From: Salinibaculum litoreum
GTDB lineage: Archaea; Halobacteriota; Halobacteria; Halobacteriales; Haloarculaceae
Direction of reading: 5' to 3'
DNA length: 64,000 nucleotides
NCBI GenBank assembly: GCA_009789175.1
Contig: CP046866.1
Location: 1,178,001-1,242,000, forward strand
Shown here: positions 27,503 through 36,880 of the stretch, one piece after another
How positions within the stretch are numbered: the first letter of the stretch is position 1
Layout: each line of letters opens with the position of its first letter
Notes under the pieces: model-generated
Seen by the model: the letters and a program-made list of their open reading frames with translations, nothing else
Told to the model about the DNA's origin: nothing
The model's database searches: none
Position numbers and translations under genes: made by a program

Positions 27503-29248
27503 GTGACGAGAAACGCGAAAATCGTCTGTACGCTCGGTCCTGCATCTGCTGACAGCGAGACTATTACCGAACTGGCACAGGCAGGGATGTCGGTCGCTCG
27601 GTTCAACGCCAGCCACGGGTCGACGGCCCAGCGTCGGGAGCTGATAGAGGCGGTGCGAACAATCGACGAGCGGGTCGACCGGACCGTTGCGACTCTGCTC
27701 GACATGCCGGGGCCAGAGGTTCGGACAGCGACACTTGAAACCCCAATCGAACTCGTCGACGGACAGACTGTCGCCTTCTATGAGGGGACGGAAGCGACCA
27801 GCGAGCGCATCGGTCTCTCGCGCTCGATAGCCGGGGCAAGTGCCGGCGATAGTATCCTGCTTGACGACGGCCGCATCGAAGCGACGGTCACAGCAACGGA
27901 CGGCGACACCGTCACCGCCGAAGTCGACTCCGGGGGGGAGTTGGCCAGCAGGGCTGGAGTGAATCTCCCGGGCGTCGACCTGGATTTGCCCACCATCACA
28001 GCGGCAGACGAGGCGGAGCTAGACCTCGCTGCGGAGATGAACGTAGATTTCGTCGCTGCCAGTTTCGTTCGGAGCGGGGAGGATGTCTACGAAGTCAGCG
28101 CAGCGCTGGAGGCTCGCGATGCCGACATTCCCATCATTGCCAAAATCGAACGTGCTGATGCCGTCGAGAATATCGAGGAGATCGTCGAGGCGGCCTACGG
28201 CGTCATGGTTGCACGGGGGGACCTCGGCGTCGAGTGCCCGCTCGAGGATGTCCCGATAATCCAGAAGCGAATCGTCCGACACTGCCACCGCGAGGGCGTG
28301 CCCGTCATCACCGCGACGGAGATGCTCGACTCGATGATACACGAGCGCCGCCCGACCCGTGCCGAGGCCTCGGACGTTGCCAATGCAGTGCTGGACGGGA
28401 CCGATGCAGTGATGCTCTCCGGCGAGACGGCCGTCGGAGACCATCCGGTTCGCGTCGTGGAGACGATGTGTCGAATCATCGAGGATGTCGAGGACAGCGA
28501 GGAGTACGACGAACTGCTCGAACAGCGCGTGCCGCCGGCAGACGACACCAAAACGGGCGCACTCGCCCGGTCCGCACGCTTTCTTGCACGCGATGTGGAT
28601 GCGTCGGCGGTCGTCGCAGCGAGCGAATCGGGCTATACGGCACGCAAGGCGGCGAAGTTCCGACCGAACATCCCAGTCGTTGCGTGGACCCCTACCGAAC
28701 GGGTCTGTCGACAGCTCGCACTCTCGTGGGGCATCATCCCACAGCAAGCGAGCCACACCGCCGAGAGTGCCGACGCAGTCATCCAGAGTTCAGTCCAGTC
28801 AGCCAAAGAAGCCGGTGCTATCGAGAGCGGGGACACCGCCGTCGTCATCTCGGGGATGATGACGGAACTGGAAGGGATGGACACGGCGAACATGCTGAAA
28901 GTCCACGTCGCGTCGGAGACGCTGGCATCGGGGCGAGCAATCGTCGCCGGTTACACAGCCGGGCCACTGCACCGCGTCGGAGACGGGGACCTCTCGGACG
29001 CCCCGGACGGAGCTATCCTGGTCGTCCCCGCCGGCTTCGACGGTGAATTCCGGGGCGATGTCTCGAAACTCGGCGGCATCATCAGCGCATACGAGGGCAT
29101 GACCGGCTACGCTGCCATCGTCGCCCGGGAACTCGATGTACCCATGGTCGGTGATGCCACGATTCCCGACGAGGTACCGGCAGGAACGTCGATTACTGTC
29201 GACGGCGAACACGGAGTTATCTACGCGACGGCGAACACCGAGCGATGA
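27503..29248 (+). CDS. pyk: Pyruvate kinase with C-terminal PEP-utilizer mobile domain
   Basis: A 581-aa glycolytic enzyme converting phosphoenolpyruvate and ADP to pyruvate and ATP. It has [10 protein letters not shown] at the N-terminus, RFNASHG, the catalytic lysine in [17 protein letters not shown], the metal-binding region in [13 protein letters not shown], and the [19 protein letters not shown] motif. After the usual C-terminal domain (~residue 470), about 100 residues match the phosphohistidine 'PEP-utilizers' mobile domain ([20 protein letters not shown]), as in the fused pyruvate kinases of some bacilli. The GTG start at 27503 has GAGGTGG 6-7 nt upstream. Its stop overlaps the next gene by 4 nt. 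Confidence 0.93.
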   Translation: MTRNAKIVCTLGPASADSETITELAQAGMSVARFNASHGSTAQRRELIEAVRTIDERVDRTVATLLDMPGPEVRTATLETPIELVDGQTVAFYEGTEATSERIGLSRSIAGASAGDSILLDDGRIEATVTATDGDTVTAEVDSGGELASRAGVNLPGVDLDLPTITAADEAELDLAAEMNVDFVAASFVRSGEDVYEVSAALEARDADIPIIAKIERADAVENIEEIVEAAYGVMVARGDLGVECPLEDVPIIQKRIVRHCHREGVPVITATEMLDSMIHERRPTRAEASDVANAVLDGTDAVMLSGETAVGDHPVRVVETMCRIIEDVEDSEEYDELLEQRVPPADDTKTGALARSARFLARDVDASAVVAASESGYTARKAAKFRPNIPVVAWTPTERVCRQLALSWGIIPQQASHTAESADAVIQSSVQSAKEAGAIESGDTAVVISGMMTELEGMDTANMLKVHVASETLASGRAIVAGYTAGPLHRVGDGDLSDAPDGAILVVPAGFDGEFRGDVSKLGGIISAYEGMTGYAAIVARELDVPMVGDATIPDEVPAGTSITVDGEHGVIYATANTER

Positions 29249-30177
29249 CACACGTCGCCGGTCTCGACATCGGTGCATCGACAGTGCGTGCCGGTGTCGC
29301 CGACACTGATGGGTCCCTTCTGGATAGTTACCAGGAGGCCTTCGCGCCGACTGACGCTAGTGACGCGACTGCGACAATCACCGGGGTTTTGTTGGAAACA
29401 ATTGCACAGGCAGGTGTCGACGAGGATGGTATCGAGGCCGTTGGTATCGGTTCGATGGGGCCACTCGACAGGTCGGCCGGCGCAATCAGTGACCCGCCGA
29501 ACGTGCCGGATATCGACCGTCTCCGGATTGTTGAGCCGGTCTCCACGGCGCTTGACTGTCCAGTGACGCTGTACAACGATGCGGTGGCTGGGGTCATCGG
29601 TGAGCGATACTACGGAGACGGACACCGACAGAACATCAGTTATGTGACGATATCGACTGGCATCGGCGTCGGCGCTATCGTCGATGGGACCGTCCTCCAC
29701 GGCGAGGGTGGCAATGCCGGTGAACTCGGCCATCTCACGCTCGAACCCGACTCGTCGCGTCAGTGTGGTTGCGGTGGAACTGGCCACTGGGAGGCACTCT
29801 GCTCGGGCGAGAACGTGGGTGCAACGGCCCGACAGCTGGCGGCGGCAACCGACCATGAGACGACGCTAGACCTCTCGACGGTGGACGCGCCGACACTGTT
29901 CGCAGCAGCGGGGTCGGACCCACTCGCAGAGTACGTTCTCGACAGAGTCGGAGCGTGGAACGCCCGCGGTATCGCAGCGGTCACTCATGCGTATGACCCC
30001 TCTGCAATCCATATCGGTGGGGGTGTCGCTATCAACAATCAGGACAGAGTTATCGGGGATATCCGTAGCTATCTTCCAGACCACGTCATCGGAAATGTGC
30101 CGGCTGTCGAACCGGCGACGAAAGGGCGGGACGCTGTCTTATGCGGTGCCATCGCAGGGGTCCTCGACGAGCGTTGA
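29245..30177 (+). CDS. ROK family sugar kinase (glucokinase-like)
   Basis: A 310-aa cytosolic kinase of the ROK family, probably phosphorylating glucose or another hexose with ATP. The phosphate-1 motif GLDIGASTVRAGV is at the N-terminus. The catalytic Asp is in LYNDAVAGVIGE, phosphate-2 is ISTGIGVGAIVDG, and the zinc site is GELGHLTLEP followed by CGCGGTGHWEALCSG. It overlaps the pyk stop by 4 nt (ATGA), so the two ends of glycolysis are co-translated. Confidence 0.88.
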   Translation: MTHVAGLDIGASTVRAGVADTDGSLLDSYQEAFAPTDASDATATITGVLLETIAQAGVDEDGIEAVGIGSMGPLDRSAGAISDPPNVPDIDRLRIVEPVSTALDCPVTLYNDAVAGVIGERYYGDGHRQNISYVTISTGIGVGAIVDGTVLHGEGGNAGELGHLTLEPDSSRQCGCGGTGHWEALCSGENVGATARQLAAATDHETTLDLSTVDAPTLFAAAGSDPLAEYVLDRVGAWNARGIAAVTHAYDPSAIHIGGGVAINNQDRVIGDIRSYLPDHVIGNVPAVEPATKGRDAVLCGAIAGVLDER

Positions 30178-30231
30178 AAACGGAGGCGGCCAACTATTAT
30201 GAAGCCTGCTCGCCCACATACAGCCGAACTG

Positions 30232-31464
30232 ATGGCATCGACACCACACGTGGTGGTCATCGGCGGCGGGGCGACTGGGACAGCCATCGCACGCGACCTG
30301 GCGATGCGCGGGCTTGCTGTCACGCTCTGTGAACGGACCGGTCTGGCAAGCGGTGCCACCGGTCGAATGCACGGGATGTTACACTCCGGTGCGCGGTACG
30401 CCGATACCGACCCCGAGAGCGCACGGGCCTGCATCCAGGAAAACGAGGTTCTCCGACACATCGCAGGCCAGTTCGTCACCGATACTGGGGGCTTGTTCGT
30501 GGAACACCCGTCGGACCCGCAGGCATACATCGACGAGAAACAGACGGCCTGTGAGGCATGTGCGATTCCTGTCGAGCGCATCGACGGCGAGCGCGCCCGC
30601 CAGCGCGAGCCGGGGTTGACCGAAGAGATAACACAGGCGCTGACCGTTCCGGACGGAGTCGTGGACCCATGTGGAGTCGTTGCCGCGACAGCACTCTCCG
30701 CAAAGCGCCATAGCGCGACGATAGAGACAGGCGTCAGGGTCACCGGAGTCACCCGAACGGACAATACAGTCGACGGCGTGACTATCTCCCGGGAGGGCGG
30801 GGCTGGACGTACCACATTGGACGCCGATTACGTCATCAACGCCGCCGGGGCGTGGGCTGATACCGTTGCACGCGCTGCCGGCATCGACCTCTCGGTCCGA
30901 CAGTCACAGGGGGCACTGGCAGTCGTCGACACTGACGCCGTCGACTCGATAGTCAATCGGTGTCGGCCACGAACAGCAGGTGATATCGCGGTTCCATACG
31001 GCGACACCACCCTGTTGGGTGCGACCGATGTCGAAATCGACTCCGCTGATGACGTGGACCCCTCACAAGAGGAGATATCGCTCCTGGTCGACGAACTCGC
31101 GCCAGTCGTTCCCGCAGTCGAGACAGCAGAGATACTCAGCACGTACTGGGGGGTGCGGCCGCTGTTCGCCCCCGAGGATGGGGCGACATCGACCGGTGAC
31201 GTGACGCGTGGGTTCAGCGTACTCGACCACGAGTCCAAGGACAACCTCGCGGGACTCACGACTGTCATCGGCGGGAAGTTCACGACCCATCGGCTGATGG
31301 CGGAGAACGTGACGGACCACGTCTGTGAGAAATTCGGCATCGACAGCCAGTGTCGGACCCACGAGACCCCCCTTCCCGGTAACGGTGACGACCCACTGCC
31401 GGAGGGAACCCTCGATAGGTACGCAGTGGACTCACCGATGCGAGGGCTGAGTGACGCCGGTTGA
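30232..31464 (+). CDS. FAD-dependent oxidoreductase, GlpA (glycerol-3-phosphate dehydrogenase)-like
   Basis: A 410-aa FAD enzyme with the Rossmann motif VVVIGGGATGTAIARDLA at its N-terminus and the GlpA/GlpD signature SGATGRMHGMLHSGARYA. The late YWGVRPLFAPEDG and the FAD-contact GLTTVIGGKFTTHRLMAE are also present. It lacks the ~130-residue C-terminal [2Fe-2S]-type domain of full anaerobic GlpA, and no glpB, glpC or glycerol kinase is nearby, so glycerol 3-phosphate is only the nearest guess. The ATG at 30232 is preferred to 30199 because ACTATTATG near 30193-30201 is a TATA-like element at the right distance. Confidence 0.8.
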   Translation: MASTPHVVVIGGGATGTAIARDLAMRGLAVTLCERTGLASGATGRMHGMLHSGARYADTDPESARACIQENEVLRHIAGQFVTDTGGLFVEHPSDPQAYIDEKQTACEACAIPVERIDGERARQREPGLTEEITQALTVPDGVVDPCGVVAATALSAKRHSATIETGVRVTGVTRTDNTVDGVTISREGGAGRTTLDADYVINAAGAWADTVARAAGIDLSVRQSQGALAVVDTDAVDSIVNRCRPRTAGDIAVPYGDTTLLGATDVEIDSADDVDPSQEEISLLVDELAPVVPAVETAEILSTYWGVRPLFAPEDGATSTGDVTRGFSVLDHESKDNLAGLTTVIGGKFTTHRLMAENVTDHVCEKFGIDSQCRTHETPLPGNGDDPLPEGTLDRYAVDSPMRGLSDAG

Positions 31465-31591
31465 CCCGATGTTGTGTACCGACCAGCGAGGGACGTTCTC
31501 AGGGCGGACACAGGAATTGCCAGACGGCGCGGTTGCTGGGAAGCACTTAATAGCGCTGGTCAGTGAATATGGTGGAGAGGGGCCGCTGGAT

Positions 31592-32299
31592 ATGATAGAC
31601 ATCTCCATGGAAATGGAACAACAGGACTGTCCGTTCATCGATACGACAGCGGACCACAACGTGTCGTTCTCGTCGTTCCAGTGGGAGTTCGACGAGTCGA
31701 CACGGGAACTGGAGACGCGAATGGTGGTACAAGCCGACGAGCGTGGGGCGCTTGACAGCGGATTGCGGGCGCTGAAAGACCACTCGAACACACACGAGTA
31801 CCACCTGTTGAAGCGGTGGGACGACATCGCTCACATTCGGACGACCGTCGACGAGACGGACGCAATGCGGACTATCAGAACCAACGACGGCTACATCACC
31901 GGGCCGTTCTACATCGAGAGCGGGTCGGAACTCTGGCACGTGGGCTTCGACAGCGAGGAGTGTGCCGACCGGACGCTGTCGGAACTCGAAGAGAACAACG
32001 AGTACGCCGTCCTGACCCGACAGCAAAACAGCATGCCGGACCTGCAGGAGCTGGTCATGAACGCAAACCCGGCGATGCACCTCATCGAGGGTGGCCGCGA
32101 ACTCTCCGATGTCGAGCGTAAAACCCTGGAGGCTGCGGTGGAAGACGGCTACTTCGAGTCGCCGCGGGAGACGACACTGGGGGCTCTCGCGGAGGAGTTC
32201 GATATCTCCAAACCCGCCGTCTCGAAGAATCTCCGTCGAGGGCAACAGAAGGTCATCGGACGAATGGTCGACGTGCTGGACGACATCAACCGGGCCTGA
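31592..32299 (+). CDS. HTH_10 family regulator (paralog 2)
   Basis: A 235-aa Bat-type regulator paralogous over its length to the one at 10968-11720. The two share DCP(Y/F)IDT at the N-terminus, a NxGYITGPF(E/Y) block, an S-E-x-W-x-V-G-F-D-S-E block and the C-terminal EEFDISK(T/P)AVSKNLRR recognition helix. The ATG at 31592 has GGAGAGG about 12 nt upstream and a CTTAATAG TATA-like element near 31547-31553. It is followed by the iron-box glycosyltransferase gene and preceded by the GlpA-like gene; its target is unknown. Confidence 0.84.
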   Translation: MIDISMEMEQQDCPFIDTTADHNVSFSSFQWEFDESTRELETRMVVQADERGALDSGLRALKDHSNTHEYHLLKRWDDIAHIRTTVDETDAMRTIRTNDGYITGPFYIESGSELWHVGFDSEECADRTLSELEENNEYAVLTRQQNSMPDLQELVMNANPAMHLIEGGRELSDVERKTLEAAVEDGYFESPRETTLGALAEEFDISKPAVSKNLRRGQQKVIGRMVDVLDDINRA

Positions 32300-32353
32300 A
32301 CGCCTCGCGAGACCAATCTTCCACCGGCGATACCCACTTTTCCGGACCCTGTT

Positions 32354-32367
32354 TTTGGCGAACCTAA
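32354..32367 (+). promoter_or_regulatory. Iron-box-like dyad, single copy (TTTGGCGAACCTAA)
   Basis: A 14-bp imperfect dyad of the form TTNGG-N4-CCNAA, 35 nt before the ATG of the glycosyltransferase gene at 32402. Its right half (CCTAAAAA) overlaps the probable TATA element, so a bound repressor would block TBP. It matches six other boxes in this window. The resemblance to DtxR-family iron-regulator sites is from general knowledge; binding is inferred. Confidence 0.65.
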
Positions 32368-32401
32368 AAACTCAAGGTGGTCAAGCATCGACAACGTGGT
32401 A

Positions 32402-33115
32402 ATGGGACTAACGGAGACGGAGACGAGCGAGGACAGGGAGTACACGTTCGAGGACCTCAGTGTCGTCATGGGCACGTACAACGAGGCGGAAGCCATCGGA
32501 ACGGTGCTTGCAGATATCGACGACGTGACTGATGGTGCGGCGGAGGTCGTCTGTGTTGACGGGTCGACCGACGCGACACCGGAGATTGCCCGCGAGCATG
32601 GCGCTCGCGTCATCGAGCAGGAACCACAGGGCTACGGCGTCGCGGTCAGGGAAGCAGTTCTGTCGGCGTCCCGGCCGATTGTCGTCACGACGGACTGTGA
32701 CGACACCTATCCGATGGACCGGTTGCCCGACTTCTTGGCAGCTATCAACCGCGGTTACGACGTGGTCAGTGGCGACCGGCTCTATCACGGGGCCGAGACG
32801 ATGCCGGCACTGAACCGGTTCGGGAACGAGGCGTTCGCGGTGATGGCGTCGGCTCTGATGGGAAAACGGGTCCACGATACGACGACTGGCATGCGCGCCT
32901 ACCGGTCGGAGGTCGTCGAGAAAATCGAGTGGACCGAGAACACGGGGCTCTCCGCGGAGTTGCTCATCCGCCCGCTGATGCGGGGCTACGACGTGCGTGA
33001 ACTCCCCATCGAGTACCGTGAACGGAAAGGCGAGACGAAACTCGACCCGTTCAAAGGCGGGGCCGAGATAGCGAAATCAATCATCAAAGTCTCACTCGAA
33101 GAGCGGTTCCGCTAG
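32402..33115 (+). CDS. Family 2 glycosyltransferase, polyprenol-phosphate sugar synthase-like
   Basis: A 237-aa GT-A enzyme. It has VVMGTYNEAEAIGTVLADID near residue 21, VCVDGSTDATPEIA near 51, the metal-binding TDCDDTYP near 100, and the acceptor-side TTTGMRAYRSEVVEKIEW with IEYRERKGETKLDPFKGG, as in dolichol-phosphate mannose/glucose synthases. No membrane helix is visible, unlike the AglJ-like enzyme at 12032. Its promoter carries an iron-box. It is convergent (9-nt gap) with the iron-uptake/glycosylation operon, whose GT39-like enzyme could use a lipid-phosphate sugar made here. The ATG at 32402 was chosen over GTG at 32396. Confidence 0.83.
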   Translation: MGLTETETSEDREYTFEDLSVVMGTYNEAEAIGTVLADIDDVTDGAAEVVCVDGSTDATPEIAREHGARVIEQEPQGYGVAVREAVLSASRPIVVTTDCDDTYPMDRLPDFLAAINRGYDVVSGDRLYHGAETMPALNRFGNEAFAVMASALMGKRVHDTTTGMRAYRSEVVEKIEWTENTGLSAELLIRPLMRGYDVRELPIEYRERKGETKLDPFKGGAEIAKSIIKVSLEERFR

Positions 33116-33124
33116 CTTCGCTGC

Positions 33125-33676
33125 TCATTCGCGTCCGGGCGGACGCTGGTAACTGTCGGTCCCGCCGGGGTAGCCCTGTGGGTTCTCCAGACCGAGTAAT
33201 TCGCCACCGGTCGGCGAGCTATAGAGTGCGTACAGCAACTCGTTGATAACATAGAACCGGAACTGGAAGACATCACCGCCCTCCGGGTCGGGGTCGACGA
33301 CATCCGCACCCATCGATGTCAGGACAGTCTCGCGTTGCTCGGGGCCGAGTTCGAGGAAGGGGTCGTCGTGCCATCGCTGTGCATACCCGTCCAGATACGC
33401 CAGCGAGTCGGCCATGCCACGCAGGCGTTCCGGGTCCTCACTGTGGCGACCGACGACGTACGTCTCGACGAACGCGGGAATGCCGGAGACGGCCGACGGA
33501 AAGACCACGGCCGCAACGGCCTCTAGCAGGTCACGGTGGTGGTCCGTCAGTGGGACCTGGTCGCCGCCCTCGTCGTCGAGTGCCCCCCAGGTCAGGTTGG
33601 TTGCACTCAAGCCTGCGATACCTGCTGTCGACAGCGCTACTATCGCGTCCCGTCGGGTCAATTCGTACTCGGTCAC
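33125..33676 (-). CDS. Gluconate 2-dehydrogenase subunit 3-like Tat-exported protein
   Basis: A 183-aa protein with a Tat motif at the N-terminus (TRRDAIVALSTAGIAGL) and the gluconate-2-dehydrogenase subunit 3 family fold: LLEAVAAVVFPSAVSGIPAF, LAYLDGYAQRW, and the C-terminal YALYSSPTGGELLGLENPQG. In bacteria this small subunit accompanies a GMC oxidoreductase and a cytochrome c subunit; neither is present here. It is the last gene of the operon, and its GTG start overlaps the stop of the GT39-like gene by 4 nt. Its role with iron uptake or glycosylation is unknown. Confidence 0.75.
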   Translation of the reverse strand: MTEYELTRRDAIVALSTAGIAGLSATNLTWGALDDEGGDQVPLTDHHRDLLEAVAAVVFPSAVSGIPAFVETYVVGRHSEDPERLRGMADSLAYLDGYAQRWHDDPFLELGPEQRETVLTSMGADVVDPDPEGGDVFQFRFYVINELLYALYSSPTGGELLGLENPQGYPGGTDSYQRPPGRE

Positions 33677-35754
33677 GAGTCAGTGGCCTCCAGTGTGGTA
33701 TTCAGATAGACGCCATCCCGGGACTCACCCGGGATGTAGGCGGCCTCGCCACCACAGCGTTTCGGTCGCTCACAGACCTCTAGATAGGGAGTCAGCGAGC
33801 GATAGTCGCCGGCGTCGTCGCGAAGCGGCAGGCGGACGACGTACTCGAACCCGCCGAGTGCGCCGTAGTCGACGAACGCGACGAATTTCAGGTCGCTTTC
33901 GCCGTCGTGGGGAACGGTCAGGTTCTCCACGAACGACGGTGACGTGACCGTCACCGTTCCATTTGACGCCTCGATTGTCGCGTCGATACCGTCGTTGGGA
34001 AGCGACGCTGCAGTGCTGTTCCCGGTACCGTTGACACTCGCCCGTACTTCCAGTATCTCGACAGCCTCGGGAACGCCAAGCGAGAGGTCGAGAACGACTC
34101 GCTCCCCGCGCACGTGGTCGATTTCACGGAGGCGTGGCGTCACCGCGTCGCCGGAATAGGGGACCCACTCGCCACGGAACGTGTAGCGATACAGCGTCCG
34201 GTCGGGATAGGCATCGACGACCGCGAACTCCCGGTGCTGGAGCGCGTAGACGGCGTCGCCCTCGAAGTCGGGGTCGTTGCGGAGCGCCTGAAAGGGATGA
34301 TTGAGCCACTGGCCGTACGGGTCTGGCATAAAGACCACCGCGTTCTCGAACTCGCGGTCCTCGAATGGTTCGTACGCCTGTTCGTAGCGTTCGGTCGTCT
34401 CGTAGTTGTCCTGTAGTGGGGCCACGAGCGCGCCGGCGGTGACGCCAGTCGTGACCACGGCAACGGCAAGTATCACGACAGTCGTGGCGTGGGCAACGCG
34501 ACGGTTCGCAGCCCTGGACCGGAGGCGTCGGGTCACTGCGACGACCCGTCTCGCACCGAGTGCACCGAGTGTCACCGTCGGGAGCAACAGACCGAGGTGG
34601 TAGTACGGCCCCAGATAGGAGATGAGTCCGTCACTGGGGTCCGAGAGGTCACCGAGAACGTTCAGCGTCCCCCAGAAATAGAGGTTACCGACGGGTATCG
34701 TCACGACCAGGGCGAGTACGGCGAGCACACGCGGGTCCCTCCGCAAGCGGGGCCGTCTGAGGACGGTCAAAAGCCCCCCGCCCGCCAACGCCGTCCCGAC
34801 GATACCAGCCGGAGTCCAGTCGGTCACGTAGGTGGCCAGATTACGTGCAGTGGCCTCCAGCGCAAGCGTCGGTGTGTAGGTCCGCTCGTAGCCTGCGATT
34901 TCCCTGTGTCCGAACCCCGGCCCGTCAAGCGGTGCGAACGCCTGATACGGAAAGACCAGGGGGTCACCGGTGATGACGGCGTTGTACCCGAGTGCGGCGG
35001 CGACACCAGCCAGCCCGAGAGCTGCGGTGGTGCTCTGTCGGACGAGGGCTTGACTATCGAGGCCCCGCAGGGTCCAGAGCGCGTGACAGATAAACGGTGT
35101 CGCGAACAGGACGGCCGTGTACGGACGCGCCCAGAAGGCGAGACCGATGGCAGTGCCGGCAAGGGCAGCGAAGCGACGGCTTCCGGTTCGGTCCGCCCGC
35201 AGGTACGCCCAGGCGAATAGCACGTTCAGCGTGAACGCCGGGACATACGAGAGAAAGACCGACGCCTGAACGAGAAACAGCGGCGAGAGGACGAGCAGGC
35301 AGGCGGCGACCACGCCCGTCTCGCCGTCGAACAGTTCCGAGACGACGGCGTAGGTCAGCGCGACAGCGAGGGCAGCCACGCCGGCGAGTGCAAACCTGAA
35401 AGCGCCCAGCAGGCCGCCGACAGCGAAGATGGCTGCGGTCACCGGCGTATACTTCGGGTACAGGTCGCCGCCGTCGACGACGAAAAACCACGGTCGAAAC
35501 GACTCCGCGACCGGCGGCGAGAGCGTGAGGTGCCCCTCCAGCAACATCGCAGCCTGCTGCAGGTAGACCGCCTCGTCGTGGTTCGAGGTGTAGTACGGAA
35601 AGATGCCTTCGCCGATACTGTAGACGAGCACGGCAGTCAACACGGAGAGCAACAGCGCCAGCCGGCGTGGTCGAGACCAGACGTGGCCTAGCCGTGTGGC
35701 GACGGTGCCGACCCACCAGCGCCAGCCCGCGTCGTGTGGGTCGTCGCCAGCCAT
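33673..35754 (-). CDS. GT39/ArnT-like polytopic glycosyltransferase
   Basis: A 693-aa membrane protein. About ten to twelve hydrophobic segments fill residues ~30-440, and a ~250-residue soluble domain follows. The first loop has SNHDEAVYLQQAAML, the Asp-Glu motif of the PMT/ArnT GT-C fold that uses a lipid-phosphate sugar. YPKYTPVTAAIFAVGGL and FWARPYTAVLFATPF are further family-like parts. The extracellular tail includes VVFMPDPYGQWLNHPFQAL. It sits 1 nt after the iron-transport ATPase in the operon and overlaps the next gene, so it should be iron-regulated with them. Acceptor and sugar are unknown. Confidence 0.78.
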   Translation of the reverse strand: MAGDDPHDAGWRWWVGTVATRLGHVWSRPRRLALLLSVLTAVLVYSIGEGIFPYYTSNHDEAVYLQQAAMLLEGHLTLSPPVAESFRPWFFVVDGGDLYPKYTPVTAAIFAVGGLLGAFRFALAGVAALAVALTYAVVSELFDGETGVVAACLLVLSPLFLVQASVFLSYVPAFTLNVLFAWAYLRADRTGSRRFAALAGTAIGLAFWARPYTAVLFATPFICHALWTLRGLDSQALVRQSTTAALGLAGVAAALGYNAVITGDPLVFPYQAFAPLDGPGFGHREIAGYERTYTPTLALEATARNLATYVTDWTPAGIVGTALAGGGLLTVLRRPRLRRDPRVLAVLALVVTIPVGNLYFWGTLNVLGDLSDPSDGLISYLGPYYHLGLLLPTVTLGALGARRVVAVTRRLRSRAANRRVAHATTVVILAVAVVTTGVTAGALVAPLQDNYETTERYEQAYEPFEDREFENAVVFMPDPYGQWLNHPFQALRNDPDFEGDAVYALQHREFAVVDAYPDRTLYRYTFRGEWVPYSGDAVTPRLREIDHVRGERVVLDLSLGVPEAVEILEVRASVNGTGNSTAASLPNDGIDATIEASNGTVTVTSPSFVENLTVPHDGESDLKFVAFVDYGALGGFEYVVRLPLRDDAGDYRSLTPYLEVCERPKRCGGEAAYIPGESRDGVYLNTTLEATDS

Positions 35755-35755
35755 C

Positions 35756-36880
35756 TCACTCCACGGGGTACCAGGCCAGTGGGTGGTCAGCCACGATTTT
35801 CACACTGACTTCCTGGCCGTGTTCGAACGTCTCGACGTGGTTGTGGAGACAGCGGACGACGCCCCCGCTCTCTAGTTCCACCCGGTAGACGAAGCTCGGG
35901 CCGTTGTACTGTCTGTGGACGACCCGCCCGTCTGCGAGACCGTCGGTGGGACCCGTCGCTTCGAGGTCGTCCGGTCGGACGAGGACATCTATCTGTGCGC
36001 CGTCGTAGGCACTCACGGGGCCGTTTATCTGGTCGGTCGAGAGTGTCCCGAGCGGTGTCTCGACGATGTCGCCGCGGACGCGGCCGCTGATGAAACTTGC
36101 TCGCCCCAGAAAGCTCGCGACGAACTTCGATTCGGGGTTCTCGAAGACCACTTCGGGCTTTCCGATCTGTTCCAGTTCGCCGTCGTTGATGATTGCGACG
36201 CGGTCGCTGATGGAGAGGGCTTCCTCCTGGTCGTGCGTGACGGAGATGGCCGTGACGCCGGCTTCTTTGAGGATACGACGGACCTCCTCGCGCATCTCCA
36301 CGCGCAGACGGACATCCAGATTCGAGAAGGGCTCGTCCAACAGGAGCACTTCGGGTTCGGGTGCCAGCGAGCGTGCGAGCGCGACCCGCTGTTGCTGGCC
36401 GCCCGAGAGCTGTGCCGGCATCTTGTCGCGGTGGGCCTCCAGACCAACCAGTTCCAGCAGTTCGTCGACGCGCCGTTCCCGCTCGTCGGCCGGCCAGTCG
36501 TCGATACCGAAGGCGACGTTTTCGGCCACGTCGAGGTGGGGAAAGAGTGCGAAGTTCTGGAAGACTAGCCCAACGTCGCGCTTCTCCGGCGGCCGGAACG
36601 CTCCGTCGCCGGCGACTGCCTCACCGCGGATCGAGACTGTCCCCCCAGTTGGCTGGGTGAGCCCGGCGATGAGCCGCAGCGTCGTCGTCTTCCCGCATCC
36701 CGACGGGCCGAGCAGGGTCAGGAGTTCCCCCTCGGTGACCGACAGCGACAGGTCTTCGACGGCGGCTTCTTCGCCGAAGGCTTTTGTCACGCCATCGAGT
36801 TCGAGGACCGTCTCTCCGTCTTCGGGCGTTGCTGGTTCCTCGTCCGTCGTCGACTCTGAGAGTGTCTTATTGTGTGCCAT
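35756..36880 (-). CDS. Ferric-iron ABC transporter ATPase (FbpC-like)
   Basis: A 374-aa ATPase. Walker A GPSGCGKT is near residue 56, the Q-loop is in GLVFQNFALFPHL, the signature LSGGQQQRVALARSLA, Walker B LLLDEPFSNLD, and the switch histidine in SVTHDQEEAL. A C-terminal TOBE-type domain (~260-374) follows. This is the CUT1/FbpC type. The start at 36878-36880 lies within the 3' end of the permease gene (14-nt overlap), showing coupling. One nucleotide separates it from the GT39-like gene. Confidence 0.88.
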   Translation of the reverse strand: MAHNKTLSESTTDEEPATPEDGETVLELDGVTKAFGEEAAVEDLSLSVTEGELLTLLGPSGCGKTTTLRLIAGLTQPTGGTVSIRGEAVAGDGAFRPPEKRDVGLVFQNFALFPHLDVAENVAFGIDDWPADERERRVDELLELVGLEAHRDKMPAQLSGGQQQRVALARSLAPEPEVLLLDEPFSNLDVRLRVEMREEVRRILKEAGVTAISVTHDQEEALSISDRVAIINDGELEQIGKPEVVFENPESKFVASFLGRASFISGRVRGDIVETPLGTLSTDQINGPVSAYDGAQIDVLVRPDDLEATGPTDGLADGRVVHRQYNGPSFVYRVELESGGVVRCLHNHVETFEHGQEVSVKIVADHPLAWYPVE

